Shown piece after piece: positions 1 through 8,360 of a DNA stretch of 64,000 nucleotides; the first letter of the stretch is position 1, and every line of letters begins with the position of its first letter. The notes beneath the pieces are model-generated. The model had not been told where the DNA came from, did no database searches, and worked only from the letters and a program-made list of their open reading frames with translations. The position numbers and the translations under genes were made by a program. Source of the DNA: Thiocapsa marina 5811 (lineage in GTDB: Bacteria > Pseudomonadota > Gammaproteobacteria > Chromatiales > Chromatiaceae); NCBI RefSeq assembly GCF_000223985.1, contig NZ_AFWV01000021.1:1-64000 (forward strand), given 5' to 3'.

Positions 1-310
1 GACAGGTCGTGCGCCACGCGCTGATCTGCTCGGCGAACAGGCCCTTGCGTCGACAGTACGCGCCCAGCTCCAACTCGTTGAGAGTGGCGGTCTCCACCAC
101 CACGGCAAACTTCTCCTCGCTGTCGAGCGTGGCGTCAGGTACCGTCGATGCCCGCGGTCGACGGGCCCGACCCAGCGCCTCGCGCCGCCAGCCGTAGAGG
201 GTGTCGCGCGGGATGCCGGTTTGCGCGGCCAACTGCGGCACGCCGACGTTGTTGGGCGGCAGCAGCTTCGTCAGGATGCTGTCTTTCAGCTCACTCGAAT
301 AGGTCGTCAT
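1..310 (-). pseudogene. IS3-type transposase helper (OrfA-like), partial at window edge
   Basis: Reading from an ATG at 308-310 on the minus strand gives an open frame to the window edge beginning MTTYSSELKDSILTKLLPP, followed by a helix-turn-helix (VPQLAAQTGIPRDTLYGWRR, residues about 24-43) and a conserved tail (FAVVVETATLNELELGAYCR, about 69-88). This is the layout of the small DNA-binding OrfA of IS3-family elements, which binds terminal repeats and pairs with a DDE OrfB. The partner would lie left of the window, so completeness cannot be judged. No IS end was recognised immediately upstream; instead a palindrome and part of a different transposase follow. Confidence 0.7.
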
Positions 311-346
311 GTCGGTCGCCTTGTCATGCCTCGGGGCGCTTGCGTC

Positions 347-411
347 GCGCCCTCCGGGGTCAGCCGTTCAGTCGCCCTACGGGCTCCTTCCCGGCTGACC
401 CCGGAGGGCGC
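347..411. repeat. Large palindrome, 20-bp perfect arms
   Basis: The arm gcgccctccggggtcagccg (347-366) is repeated as its exact reverse complement at 392-411 around a 25-nt loop. Weaker outer pairing (cggggc 332-337 with gccccg 415-420) extends it. It lies between two transposase remnants. It could be a REP-like intergenic hairpin or a bidirectional terminator; there is no clear T-run. Confidence 0.7.
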
Positions 412-483
412 AAAGCCCCGGGTCGGTGATGCCCCATCCTCCCACACATCCTCCCAAAGGGAGGCGACATCTATCCTGACACC

Positions 484-952
484 TGGGGCCGCCGAGCAGG
501 TGGTGATGCTCAAGACCCTGCGCTGCCGGGTGCGCGTGGTCTGGGTCTACCGACGCACCCAATGGATCGCGCTGGTGACCACGGACCTGACCCTGACGGT
601 TGCGCAAATCATCGAAATCTATGGGGCGCGCTGGAAAATCGAAGCCGGATTCAGAGAAATCAAGCAGGAGATCGGCAGTGCCCAGACGCAGACCCGCAAT
701 CCCGATGCGGTCACCAACCATCTCCAGTTCTGCATGGCGGCCACCACCATCACCTGGATCTACGGGGCCAGCTTAGAGCAGGCCCCCGCGCGGCGATACG
801 CCGCCGCACGTCGTACCGAATATGCCTTCGCCGACCTGCGCCGAACGCTCGCCCATGATCTCGCCGACGTGGGTTTCGGGGTCGATTGCGGCGATCCCGG
901 CCACGGCGCCCGAAATCCCCTCATCGCTGCAGTCATGGGGCTGGTCGCCTGA
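484..952 (+). pseudogene. DDE transposase, C-terminal remnant
   Basis: The frame ending at the TGA at 950-952 encodes a transposase C-terminal half: LVTTDLTLTVAQIIEIYGAR, WKIEAGFREIKQEIGS, then NPDAVTNHLQFCMAATTITW and a tail RRTEYAFADLRRTLAHDL. The E-containing YGARWKIEAGFREIK segment corresponds to the last acidic residue of an IS4-superfamily DDE core. The catalytic N-terminal half is absent; upstream sequence in this frame (before about 484) is unrelated and overlaps the palindrome. It is a 5'-truncated relic, probably inactive. The exact IS family was not settled. Confidence 0.7.
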
Positions 953-979
953 GGAAAACGAGAAACTTCAGATCAACAA

Positions 980-1861
980 ATGATCCATCTCAAAGAGCCC
1001 TCGATACGGATGTTGTTGTTCTGTTGCCTGATCGGTTTCGCGATGGCGGCGCTTGCCGCGCCCGCCGATCCGTTGATCGCGAGTCTGCAAACGAAGTTGG
1101 CCGAGTCCGGCCACGACCCCGGCCCGGCCGACGGCGTTTGGGGCAAGAACACGGAACAAGCCTTGCGGGCGTATCAGCAGCAGGAGGGGCTAACGGTGAA
1201 CGGACGATTGGATCAGACGACCGCTCGGCGCCTCGATCTGGACCTCGGCGCCGTGGATCAGTCCCCCGGGGATATCGTCGACCTCCTCGCTGCGGGTAAG
1301 ATCACGGTCGAAACCGAGTGGAGCGGCATCCAACAGGTCCTGGTCAAGGTCAAGCCGCGGGTTCCCTATCCGGTCAGTGTGCGGATCCCGGTGGGTACCT
1401 TTTTCGTGTCGCGAAACGCTGCCTCGCAGAACATGGTAGCGACGGGAGCGGAAACGATCAGGCTCACCGACGATGACTGGGTGACGGTAGCGATGCCTGC
1501 GGCGTGCGCCAACCGTCCCAGGAACGTTCCGGACGGCGGAGACAGCTTTAGGGTTCGGCGGTCGCCCAAACAGGCCGACCTCGGCCGACTCATGCCGGTC
1601 TTGGACCGGGCGAAGGTTGGTTTCGCGGTGCGCCAGGCGGCGGTCTGGATCGTGACGGACAATGCCGATTACGCGGATCTCGGAATCTTGATCCAGAACA
1701 TGGGATCTCGGGCCATCGACGCTTCGGATGCCGCGCGCGCGATGCGCCTCTGCGATGAGGCCGGGATCGATGTGGAGCGCAAGGCGATCTGGCGCGACCG
1801 CAAACAGATCGCCGCGCAATTGGGCGATTCGGATCTAAAACGCTGGCTCGAGCAGAAGTGA
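980..1861 (+). CDS. Secreted peptidoglycan-binding-domain protein (paralogue 1)
   Basis: A 293-residue protein. The N-terminus has a basic region (MIHLKEPSIR) and a hydrophobic signal core ending AMAALA/A, so export is likely. Residues about 32-82 form a PG_binding_1 domain: DPLIASLQTKLAESGHDPGP, then DGVWGKNTEQALRAYQQQEG. The rest (about 95-293) is a separate conserved module with VRIPVGTFF, a DDWVTVAM segment, QAAVWIVTDNADY and a C-terminal IWRDRKQIAAQLGD. The same two-part architecture recurs in the gene at 12195-13091. No catalytic motif was seen; a role in cell-wall attachment is inferred. A second in-frame ATG at 1010 is an alternative start; neither has a strong ribosome binding site. 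Confidence 0.8.
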   Translation: MIHLKEPSIRMLLFCCLIGFAMAALAAPADPLIASLQTKLAESGHDPGPADGVWGKNTEQALRAYQQQEGLTVNGRLDQTTARRLDLDLGAVDQSPGDIVDLLAAGKITVETEWSGIQQVLVKVKPRVPYPVSVRIPVGTFFVSRNAASQNMVATGAETIRLTDDDWVTVAMPAACANRPRNVPDGGDSFRVRRSPKQADLGRLMPVLDRAKVGFAVRQAAVWIVTDNADYADLGILIQNMGSRAIDASDAARAMRLCDEAGIDVERKAIWRDRKQIAAQLGDSDLKRWLEQK

Positions 1862-1982
1862 TTTCGGCGATCTGACCGTGCCCGGTCGCTCTCAAGCGGG
1901 CGGGACGGGCACGCCCGCGCACCGTCGGGGATCGCCTTCAAGCACATCATGCGGGCTTTGCCCGTCCTACGAGAGCGACGCC

Positions 1983-4322
1983 ATGCTCAGACTCCGCGCC
2001 CCCGGGTTTGCCCCGCTCGGAGCGCCGTGCGCGCCGGTTCCGGGGTTGCTGCGCGCGCTGCGCGGGCGGCTCCCTGCCTCGGGCATGCGGCCGGTCCTCC
2101 GGCGGCTGCCCGCGGTGGCGCTCGTCGCCGCGCTGATCCCCGCGGCCGCGGCGACCGCGGCCGAGGCGTTGCGCATCACCTGGGATCGCGATCTCTACAA
2201 CCCGCAGGCCGAGGTGGACGACGTACTGGTGCCGGTGCCCTGCGGCGGGGCGATGGTGTTTCGCTGGGTGGCGGCGGACGGGACGGTGCCGGCGGGGTCG
2301 AGCGCGGCGACACGCGCGCTGTATGGGCTGCGCGGTCCGTTCGCGTATCGCGCCCCGGGCGAGGGGACGGGGCAGCCGGCGTTGCTGGTGGGCAAATACG
2401 AGGTGACCGCATTGCAGCATGCGGCGCTGCAGGCAGCCTCGGGCGGGTCCTGTCCGGCGGTCGATGCGGCCGGTCGTCGGGTGCAGGGTCGGGTGGCGTG
2501 GCAGGACGCGGTGCAGGCGGCGGCGGGGTGGAGTGTCTGGCTGGCCGAGCGGGCCGCGGGGGTGCCCGACTGCGCGAGCGCGCTCGTGCTGTGCGTGCCG
2601 CGGGTGGCGGACGGGGATCGGGTGATGGCGCGCCTGCCGACGGAGGCGGAGTGGGAGTATGCCGCGCGCGGCGGGGTGAAGGTCACCCCGGAGCAGTTTG
2701 CCGCGCCGCTGTATCCGATGCCCGAGGGGCTGCGCGGTCACGCCTGGTTCGCCGACAATGCCGACGGGCGGGTGCGCCCGATCGGCTATCGCGCGGCCAA
2801 TCCGCTGGGTCTGCATGATGTTTACGGCAACGTCGAAGAGCTGCAGCTGGGGCTGAATCGCGACCGGCGTTATCCCGGTCAGGTGGGTGCGGCGGTGATT
2901 CGGGGCGGGAGCGTGCACAGCGGGGCCGAGGACCTGCGTGCGGGTCGGCGCAGCGAGGTGCCGCTGTACGGTCCCGGCGGGGTGATTCGGGCCCCCGACA
3001 ACGGCTACCGGCTGGTGCTCGATCGCGCGCCCGGAGCGGTTGGTCCCATCGCACTGGCGAGCGGACTGGCGGCCCCGGGCGCGGCGCGCACGCAGCCCGG
3101 ACATCTGCAGGTCAACGTCGATGTCGCCGCCGAGGTCCGTCTGGACGGCCGTGCGGTCGGGCGTGCCGCGCCCGGTGCGCCGCTGGCGCTGCGCGGCCTG
3201 GCGCCCGGGGAGCATGCGCTCGAGGTGTCGGCGCAAGGGTATGGTCGGGTGCGCGAGTCTCCGACGGTGGAGGCGGCGCGCTGGACGCAGGTGGCGGTGG
3301 CGTTGCCGGCGGCGCGCGGTTTGTGGGGCTGGTGGGCCGATCTGTCTCTGGCGTCCGAGCGGGCCGGGCTGCCGTCCTGGCTGCCGTCGGGGATGGTGCT
3401 GCTGGTGCTGACGGGCGTGACCCTGCTGTGGCGCCGGCGTCGGTTGGTGGCGCGTGTCGGCGCGGGCGGCGAGGCGGGCACGGCGCCGTCCGTGGTTCGC
3501 GCGACCGAGCCGGAGGTGGCGGAGCGGAGCGCGCCGACTATCCTGAAGGTGGCAGCGCTCGAGCGACCGACGCTGATTAAGCCCACGCAAGCCTTCGAGC
3601 CCGAGATGATCGCGCTGCCGGGCGGGGAGTTCTGGATGGGCTCTTCGGAGTATGAGCGAGGGCGCTCAAGTGACGAGGGTCCACAGCATCGGGTGCGGAT
3701 CGCGCCCTTTGCGATCGGCAAGACGGCGGTGACGTTCGGTCAGTACGACGCGTTCTGTGAGGCGACAGGTCGAGACAACCCTTCGGATGCCGGTTGGGGA
3801 CGCGGCGAGCGTCCGGTCATCAATGTGAGTTGGGACGATGCGGCGGCCTATGCGCAGTGGCTGTCGAAAGAGACTGGCCTGGCTTATCGGTTGCCCACCG
3901 AGGCCGAATGGGAGTATGCGGCGCGCGCGGGGACGCGGACGCCATTTTGGACGGGGCAGTGTATTCACACGGACCAGGCCAACTACGATGGCAACCTTGA
4001 CTACGCCAACTGTGGTGCGAAGACCGGGGTGTGCCGAGTGAAGACGGTTCGGGTAGGGAGCTTGCCGGCGAACCCGTGGGGTTTGCACGAGGTGCACGGG
4101 AACGTCTGGGAATGGGTCCAGGACACCTATCACAGGAGCTATGCCGGCGCGCCTGCGGATGGGCGCGCCTGGGAGACAAGCGGCGAGTCCAATCGGGTGG
4201 TGCGCGGCGGCTGCTGGGGCGGCGACCCGAGGAGCCTGAGGGCGGCGTTCCGCCTCCGGTACCGACCCGAAGACCGCAGCCACTACTTCGGTTTTCGTCT
4301 CGCCAGGACCTTATCCCCTTAA
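1983..4322 (+). CDS. Double FGE-sulfatase-domain membrane protein with PEGA domain
   Basis: A 779-residue multidomain protein. After a hydrophobic, Ala-rich N-terminus comes a first, diverged FGE (formylglycine-generating enzyme, SUMF1-type) domain (about residues 80-350: LLVGKYEVTALQH, RLPTEAEWEYAARGG, LHDVYGNVEE). A PEGA-like domain follows (about 370-435, VNVDVAAEVRLDGRAVG), then one transmembrane helix (about 460-485, ending LLWRRRRL) and a second, better-preserved FGE domain (about 540-779: ALPGGEFWMGSSEYERG, RLPTEAEWEYAARAG, EVHGNVWEWV, VVRGGCWGG, FGFRLART). The canonical cysteine pair after RGGSW is not evident, so a non-catalytic, binding role (as in FGE-like conflict proteins) is plausible. 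The start at 1983 has GAGAG just upstream; 2085 (MRPVLRRLPAV, with a better signal-peptide shape) is an alternative. Confidence 0.85.
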   Translation: MLRLRAPGFAPLGAPCAPVPGLLRALRGRLPASGMRPVLRRLPAVALVAALIPAAAATAAEALRITWDRDLYNPQAEVDDVLVPVPCGGAMVFRWVAADGTVPAGSSAATRALYGLRGPFAYRAPGEGTGQPALLVGKYEVTALQHAALQAASGGSCPAVDAAGRRVQGRVAWQDAVQAAAGWSVWLAERAAGVPDCASALVLCVPRVADGDRVMARLPTEAEWEYAARGGVKVTPEQFAAPLYPMPEGLRGHAWFADNADGRVRPIGYRAANPLGLHDVYGNVEELQLGLNRDRRYPGQVGAAVIRGGSVHSGAEDLRAGRRSEVPLYGPGGVIRAPDNGYRLVLDRAPGAVGPIALASGLAAPGAARTQPGHLQVNVDVAAEVRLDGRAVGRAAPGAPLALRGLAPGEHALEVSAQGYGRVRESPTVEAARWTQVAVALPAARGLWGWWADLSLASERAGLPSWLPSGMVLLVLTGVTLLWRRRRLVARVGAGGEAGTAPSVVRATEPEVAERSAPTILKVAALERPTLIKPTQAFEPEMIALPGGEFWMGSSEYERGRSSDEGPQHRVRIAPFAIGKTAVTFGQYDAFCEATGRDNPSDAGWGRGERPVINVSWDDAAAYAQWLSKETGLAYRLPTEAEWEYAARAGTRTPFWTGQCIHTDQANYDGNLDYANCGAKTGVCRVKTVRVGSLPANPWGLHEVHGNVWEWVQDTYHRSYAGAPADGRAWETSGESNRVVRGGCWGGDPRSLRAAFRLRYRPEDRSHYFGFRLARTLSP

Positions 4323-4838
4323 CTCTTTACCCCTTGATAGCAGGAGCGTTTCAGGCATGCATCCGAATGGATTGGGGGTCCAGGGGGCGGAGCCCCCTGG
4401 TGGCCGCGTCGGCGTCTCGCGTACAGCCCGTCTTGTCTTGCGTAGGATTGGCAGAGCGGGAGCGATGCCCACCTTTCCGGCTCCGATGCGGGCCTTCTGT
4501 CCGCCCGGGCTCGCGCGTGGTTGCCGTTCCGGGGTCGCGCCGCATGGTGCCTGATTGGTGGCCGGGACGACGGGCACTGCTCTCGCTCTGCACGTCCTGC
4601 GGGCTGCGGTCAGATCAATCGATCGGTCTCGCTCGGGGCATTCCCATCCGGCTCCGCGATCCCTCGGGAGAGCTCTCGCGGGCGCCTGTGTTCAAGTCTG
4701 ATCCTCGATCGGAGGACCGAGCAGCATCGTCTCAAGTGCAGGGTGTACGACCGGGATCCCGGGCGGTGGCTATACTCTCTTCGGCGACGGCCCTTGGATC
4801 CCGACGTCGTCGGGGCGAGTCCGTCGCGGAGATCCGCC

Positions 4839-6755
4839 ATGACCGCAGCGCCCCGGCGCATCGCCTCCGAGTCACCTACCCGTCCGCGCTCGCCGCCCTC
4901 GGCGTCGCTGGCCTTCCGGGTCGGGCTTCTCGCTGGGCCGATCGAGTGGACGGACGGGACCGGGGTTGACCGGCTTGCGGGCATCCTGGGCGAGATCCTT
5001 GCCGCGGTGCGAACGGCCGTGGTCGACTTTCAGCGGGCCCATCCCGGACTCTATGCGGAGTCCGCGCCGACACTCCGGGCGGTCACGCGGCTCGCGCAGG
5101 GCGCGGACCGCGTCTTCGGCGAGCAGGCACTGGATCTGGGCTATGCGCTCTGCTGCGCCTTTCCCTTCGCCCAAGCGGAGTCCGAGGGTGACGCTCATGA
5201 TGCGCCTGAGCACCAGCCCGGATCACTCGGGTGCGTTCGTGCGCTGCTGGTGCGGGCGGAGGCCTGCGGCGGGTTGACCCGGTTCGAGCTGGAAGGTGAC
5301 AGGGCGGATCCGGCGGGGGCCCATCTCGCGGCGGGGCGCGTGGTGCTCAATCAATCGGATCTCCTGATCGCGGTGCGCGGCGATGGGCAGCCCCCTGGCG
5401 CGGAGGGGCTGGATGCCCTAATTCACGATGCGGTGCAGGCGCGGATCCCGGTGCTGTGGCTCGACCCACGCGCGCCCGCCGGCTGGCTGCTGGTGCGCAC
5501 ACACGCCGAGTTGGGGCGCGTGCCGAGCCTAGCTGGTCCCGCTGGCGTGTGCGTCGCCGAGGCACCCGATTGGACCGGGTTGGGGGCACTCGTGGACGAG
5601 ATCCTGGATTTGCCGCCGACCATGGGGCCGGCAACGCACTTGGACCACCCGGCCCACCGCGAGTCGCTCTTCGACTGTTATCGCAAGGAACGTCGACCCG
5701 TCCTGAATCTCGCGATCGCCTGGCGGGTCTTTCGCGAGCTGCACGGGGCGCATCGCTTGCGGGTGCCGCCGCTGCGGGTGCCCGATTTCGAGCAGGCGGC
5801 GCTGCGCGACTGGCCGGATGCGCCGGATGTGGCCGGCTGGGTGAACCGGCAGCTTCGACCGCACTACGCCTGGGCGGGCAAGCTCTCCGGGCTCTACGCG
5901 GATGTCTATCGAAGCTCCTATGTCCTGGCGTATCTGCTGGCCGCTGTGGCGGTGACCCTGGCCCTGCTGCCCGGCGCGGTGGGCGCCTATGTCGAGATCC
6001 CCGGGTTTGCGACCTTTGCAAACGGCGCCGAGCTGCTGGTGATAGGCATCGTGCTGATCCTGATCTTCGGTGCCCGGCACCGGCACTGGCATACCCGGTG
6101 GATGGACTACCGCTTGCTCGCCGAGATGATTCGGCAACTGCGTTTTCTCATCCCTCTCGCCGGGCACTGGCCGCTGCCGCGCATGCCTGCGCATTGGGAG
6201 ACCTACGGCAACCCGAGCCGGACCTGGATGGCCTGGCACATGCGCGGGATCGCACGCGCGACCGGTTTGCCGAATGCGCGGGTCGACCAGGTGTATCTCC
6301 GGAGCTGTCTCGCCTATCTCAAGCAGGTGATCGCCGGGCAGCGTGCCTTCCACGCGGACAGCGCCCGCCATTCCGAGGAAATCGACCACTCGCTGCATCG
6401 GTTCGCGCTCTGGTTGCTGATCGCGACCATCGTCTGTATCGTCGCCCACCTGATCCCCGCCCTGCATACCCTGGGGCCCATCCTGACCCTCGCCTGCGCC
6501 GGCCTGCCGGCCTTCGGCGCCGCTCTTCACGGGATCAAGAATCAGGGCGAGTTCTCGCGTATCGCCAAGCGCTCGCAGGCGATGGCCCGACAGTTGGAGC
6601 AGTTGCTCGGTGAGATCGCCGCCCTGGAGGGCCAGCCCGCGCTGCTTTCCGCGGACGTGACGCGGGTGGCGTACGATGCCGCCCGTCTGATGGTGGACGA
6701 GGTGCTGGACTGGCGGGTGATCTTCACCGATCGCCCGCCGGTGATTCCGGCATGA
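4839..6755 (+). CDS. SLOG-domain protein with SLATT-like multi-TM effector region
   Basis: A 638-residue protein, start chosen at ATG 4839 (cggag just upstream). The N-terminal half resembles the SLOG/LOG Rossmann-like nucleotide-binding fold: RVGLLAGPIEW at the start, TRLAQGADRVFGEQALDLGY followed by an alternating strand CCAFPF, and NQSDLLIAVRGDGQPPGAEG with VLWLDP. The C-terminal half has two pairs of hydrophobic helices: about 367-395 (YVLAYLLAAVAVTLALLPGA) with 405-415 (LLVIGIVLILIF), and 520-540 (LWLLIATIVCIVAHLIPA) with 545-565. HGIKNQGEFSRIAKRSQAMA follows them. This matches SLATT-type (SMODS and SLOG-associating TM) effectors. Inference: a nucleotide-sensing, membrane-perturbing conflict protein, possibly paired with the FGE protein upstream. 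A 516-bp spacer separates them, so co-transcription is not certain. Confidence 0.75.
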   Translation: MTAAPRRIASESPTRPRSPPSASLAFRVGLLAGPIEWTDGTGVDRLAGILGEILAAVRTAVVDFQRAHPGLYAESAPTLRAVTRLAQGADRVFGEQALDLGYALCCAFPFAQAESEGDAHDAPEHQPGSLGCVRALLVRAEACGGLTRFELEGDRADPAGAHLAAGRVVLNQSDLLIAVRGDGQPPGAEGLDALIHDAVQARIPVLWLDPRAPAGWLLVRTHAELGRVPSLAGPAGVCVAEAPDWTGLGALVDEILDLPPTMGPATHLDHPAHRESLFDCYRKERRPVLNLAIAWRVFRELHGAHRLRVPPLRVPDFEQAALRDWPDAPDVAGWVNRQLRPHYAWAGKLSGLYADVYRSSYVLAYLLAAVAVTLALLPGAVGAYVEIPGFATFANGAELLVIGIVLILIFGARHRHWHTRWMDYRLLAEMIRQLRFLIPLAGHWPLPRMPAHWETYGNPSRTWMAWHMRGIARATGLPNARVDQVYLRSCLAYLKQVIAGQRAFHADSARHSEEIDHSLHRFALWLLIATIVCIVAHLIPALHTLGPILTLACAGLPAFGAALHGIKNQGEFSRIAKRSQAMARQLEQLLGEIAALEGQPALLSADVTRVAYDAARLMVDEVLDWRVIFTDRPPVIPA

Positions 6756-6878
6756 CCGGTGCGGCGGGGCGGGTTCGGCGACGCCGGTGTGGCCAGACTC
6801 GGGCAGGGCCGGAAATCAGCGCGCCCGGACCCGCGGCCGATCCGACGCGGCGCTTGCCGCGCGGGGCAGCATCAGCGC

Positions 6879-6889
6879 CAGCCCACTAC
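6879..6889 (+). repeat. Dispersed 11-mer CAGCCCACTAC, copy 1
   Basis: Exact copy of an 11-bp word found four times in the window (6879, 7527, 8537, 18480), always outside recognised genes and always on the plus strand. Confidence 0.6.
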
Positions 6890-6987
6890 GAGGATCTGTC
6901 GAGGCGGCTCCCGGCGCCGGGCGTCTGACAACAAGGGATCAGGTCACGCGCCCCGATTCCACGCGATCCCCTGCTGGAGTGCATGCG

Positions 6988-7335
6988 ATGTCAAGATCCG
7001 TCCTGCTGGCCCTCGGTCTGACCCTGCTGCCTGCCGCGCAGGCCTGCGACACGACCTGGGACATCACCCTGGTAACCTTCGGCGAGGGGGTGTCGATCGA
7101 GCTGCGTGCCGGTTCCCCTGGAACCTCGCGCGTCCTGGCGACCCGCCAAAGCTCCGGCGGGCACGTCGTTTTCAGCAATCTGTGTGCCGGGGACTACTTC
7201 CTCGCCATCGGCAACAACGAGACGGTGAACGTGACGCCGGTGCGCACCTTCGAGGACGGCGCCGACTACCAGAGCCGCATCACCGTTCAGACCGGTTCCG
7301 GGAACGTGTCCACACGGTCGCGCAGCTCGCTCTGA
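6988..7335 (+). CDS. Small exported protein of unknown function
   Basis: A 115-residue protein starting at ATG 6988, with CTGGAG 10 bp upstream. It opens with a typical signal peptide (MSRSVLLALGLTLLPAAQA), and the mature part begins CDTTWDITLVTFGEGVSIEL, suggesting either one Cys near the mature N-terminus or a lipobox-poor secreted protein. The body is beta-rich (IELRAGSPGTSRVLATRQSS, HVVFSNLCAGDYFLAIGNNE), resembling a small transthyretin- or carboxypeptidase-regulatory-like beta-sandwich. That fold is inferred from the NLCAGDYFLAIGN strand-turn pattern only. No family recognised. It stands alone between the SLOG gene and a gene-poor stretch. Confidence 0.6.
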   Translation: MSRSVLLALGLTLLPAAQACDTTWDITLVTFGEGVSIELRAGSPGTSRVLATRQSSGGHVVFSNLCAGDYFLAIGNNETVNVTPVRTFEDGADYQSRITVQTGSGNVSTRSRSSL

Positions 7336-7526
7336 GGTTCACGCCTGCCGGCGCGGACGCGCGCGACGGTTCGCCGATCGCCCATCTGTCGACGTCGCGG
7401 GCCGCCAGGGGTTCCTCGGGCTGGGTCATTTGCGACCCCAACCGACAGGGTGTGCGCCATCACGGACACCCCCAGCACCGATAGCGACCTCTTCGCTCGC
7501 CGAGGCGCCGCGCGAAGCGTTGATCT

Positions 7527-7537
7527 CAGCCCACTAC
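7527..7537 (+). repeat. Dispersed 11-mer CAGCCCACTAC, copy 2
   Basis: Exact copy; preceded by TCT as in copy 3 (TCTCAGCCCACTAC). Confidence 0.6.
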
Positions 7538-7692
7538 TGATAAACGACAGATCCTGCCCTGGTCGTCCGCTGCCTCCCGTGAGAACGGCGCCCGCGGTCC
7601 CGAGTAGCGCAAACATCGAGTCGAGGCAGGCGTGATGTCGCGGACAGGTGCGAACCCCCCGAGACCGGGATCTTCAAGGCGTCGAGATCATA

Positions 7693-8094
7693 ATGCGAAA
7701 TGTATGGTTGGCCTGCTCCGTCTCCGCCGCGGTCCTGTTCATCTCGACCCTGCTGCTGTTTCCGTGGCGCGAGCCAGGAGCAGTCATTCGACTTTCGACG
7801 GGCGAGTTCTTGGCGACTCCGGATATCGTGACACTCTCGCCACTCATTCTTGGTCGACCGCTGCCCCGCGGAGAACCGGCTTTCGTGCTCCATCTCAAGC
7901 CGGATATGGACGATTACGCGAGTCAATTACCGCTCGGCGAGTCCGTCGCACTTGTCGCAACCAGTGTCGCGCGAAACGGCTATGGCGTCGAGTCACGAAA
8001 CGCCTCCGTCGCCTGGGGCGAATGGATCATGTCCCACGCTGCGCTTTCGATGGTGGTCGGATTGGTCGTGTATGGGTTGTTGCAGCGGCGTTGA
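7693..8094 (+). CDS. Small membrane protein, unknown
   Basis: A 133-residue protein beginning MRNVWLACSVSAAVLFISTL, a transmembrane or signal-anchor helix. A hydrophilic domain follows (about 25-105: RLSTGEFLATPDIVTLSPLI, FVLHLKPDMDDYASQLP), then a C-terminal helix (HAALSMVVGLVVYGLLQRR). The topology suggests an extracytoplasmic loop held by two helices. No family or catalytic motif recognised. Start chosen at ATG 7693 because it places the hydrophobic segment at the N-terminus; the ribosome binding site is weak (GTCGAGATC). Confidence 0.55.
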   Translation: MRNVWLACSVSAAVLFISTLLLFPWREPGAVIRLSTGEFLATPDIVTLSPLILGRPLPRGEPAFVLHLKPDMDDYASQLPLGESVALVATSVARNGYGVESRNASVAWGEWIMSHAALSMVVGLVVYGLLQRR

Positions 8095-8096
8095 CA

Positions 8097-8360
8097 GTGC
8101 TCGACGGTCTCTACTCATGCCGGCATGGATGCTATTTCGAGGGTCTGTCGGAAGGTCGAGATGAACAAAAATGGCGCTTTGAACGTGAATGCGAGGCGAT
8201 TTCCAAGGGGATGAGATGGACAGAGGCGCACAGGCGGTCGGGCGAGCCAGCCGCTACGCAGTGTCCGGCCGACGCGATCGAACGGTTTCATGCGGCCGGC
8301 ACGCTCATCTTCAGATCCTCCGAGCCGGTCAGACGCGCCAAGGTCGGAGCCGTCGGGTAA
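8097..8360 (+). CDS. Possible small protein, GTG start, unknown
   Basis: An open frame of 87 codons starting at GTG 8097, two bases after the stop of the preceding membrane-protein gene. It encodes a charged sequence (FEGLSEGRDEQKWRFERECE, then AISKGMRWTEAHRRSG). Its tight spacing to the upstream gene is the main argument. There is no recognised domain and no clear ribosome binding site, so it may be chance. Confidence 0.3.
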   Translation: MLDGLYSCRHGCYFEGLSEGRDEQKWRFERECEAISKGMRWTEAHRRSGEPAATQCPADAIERFHAAGTLIFRSSEPVRRAKVGAVG

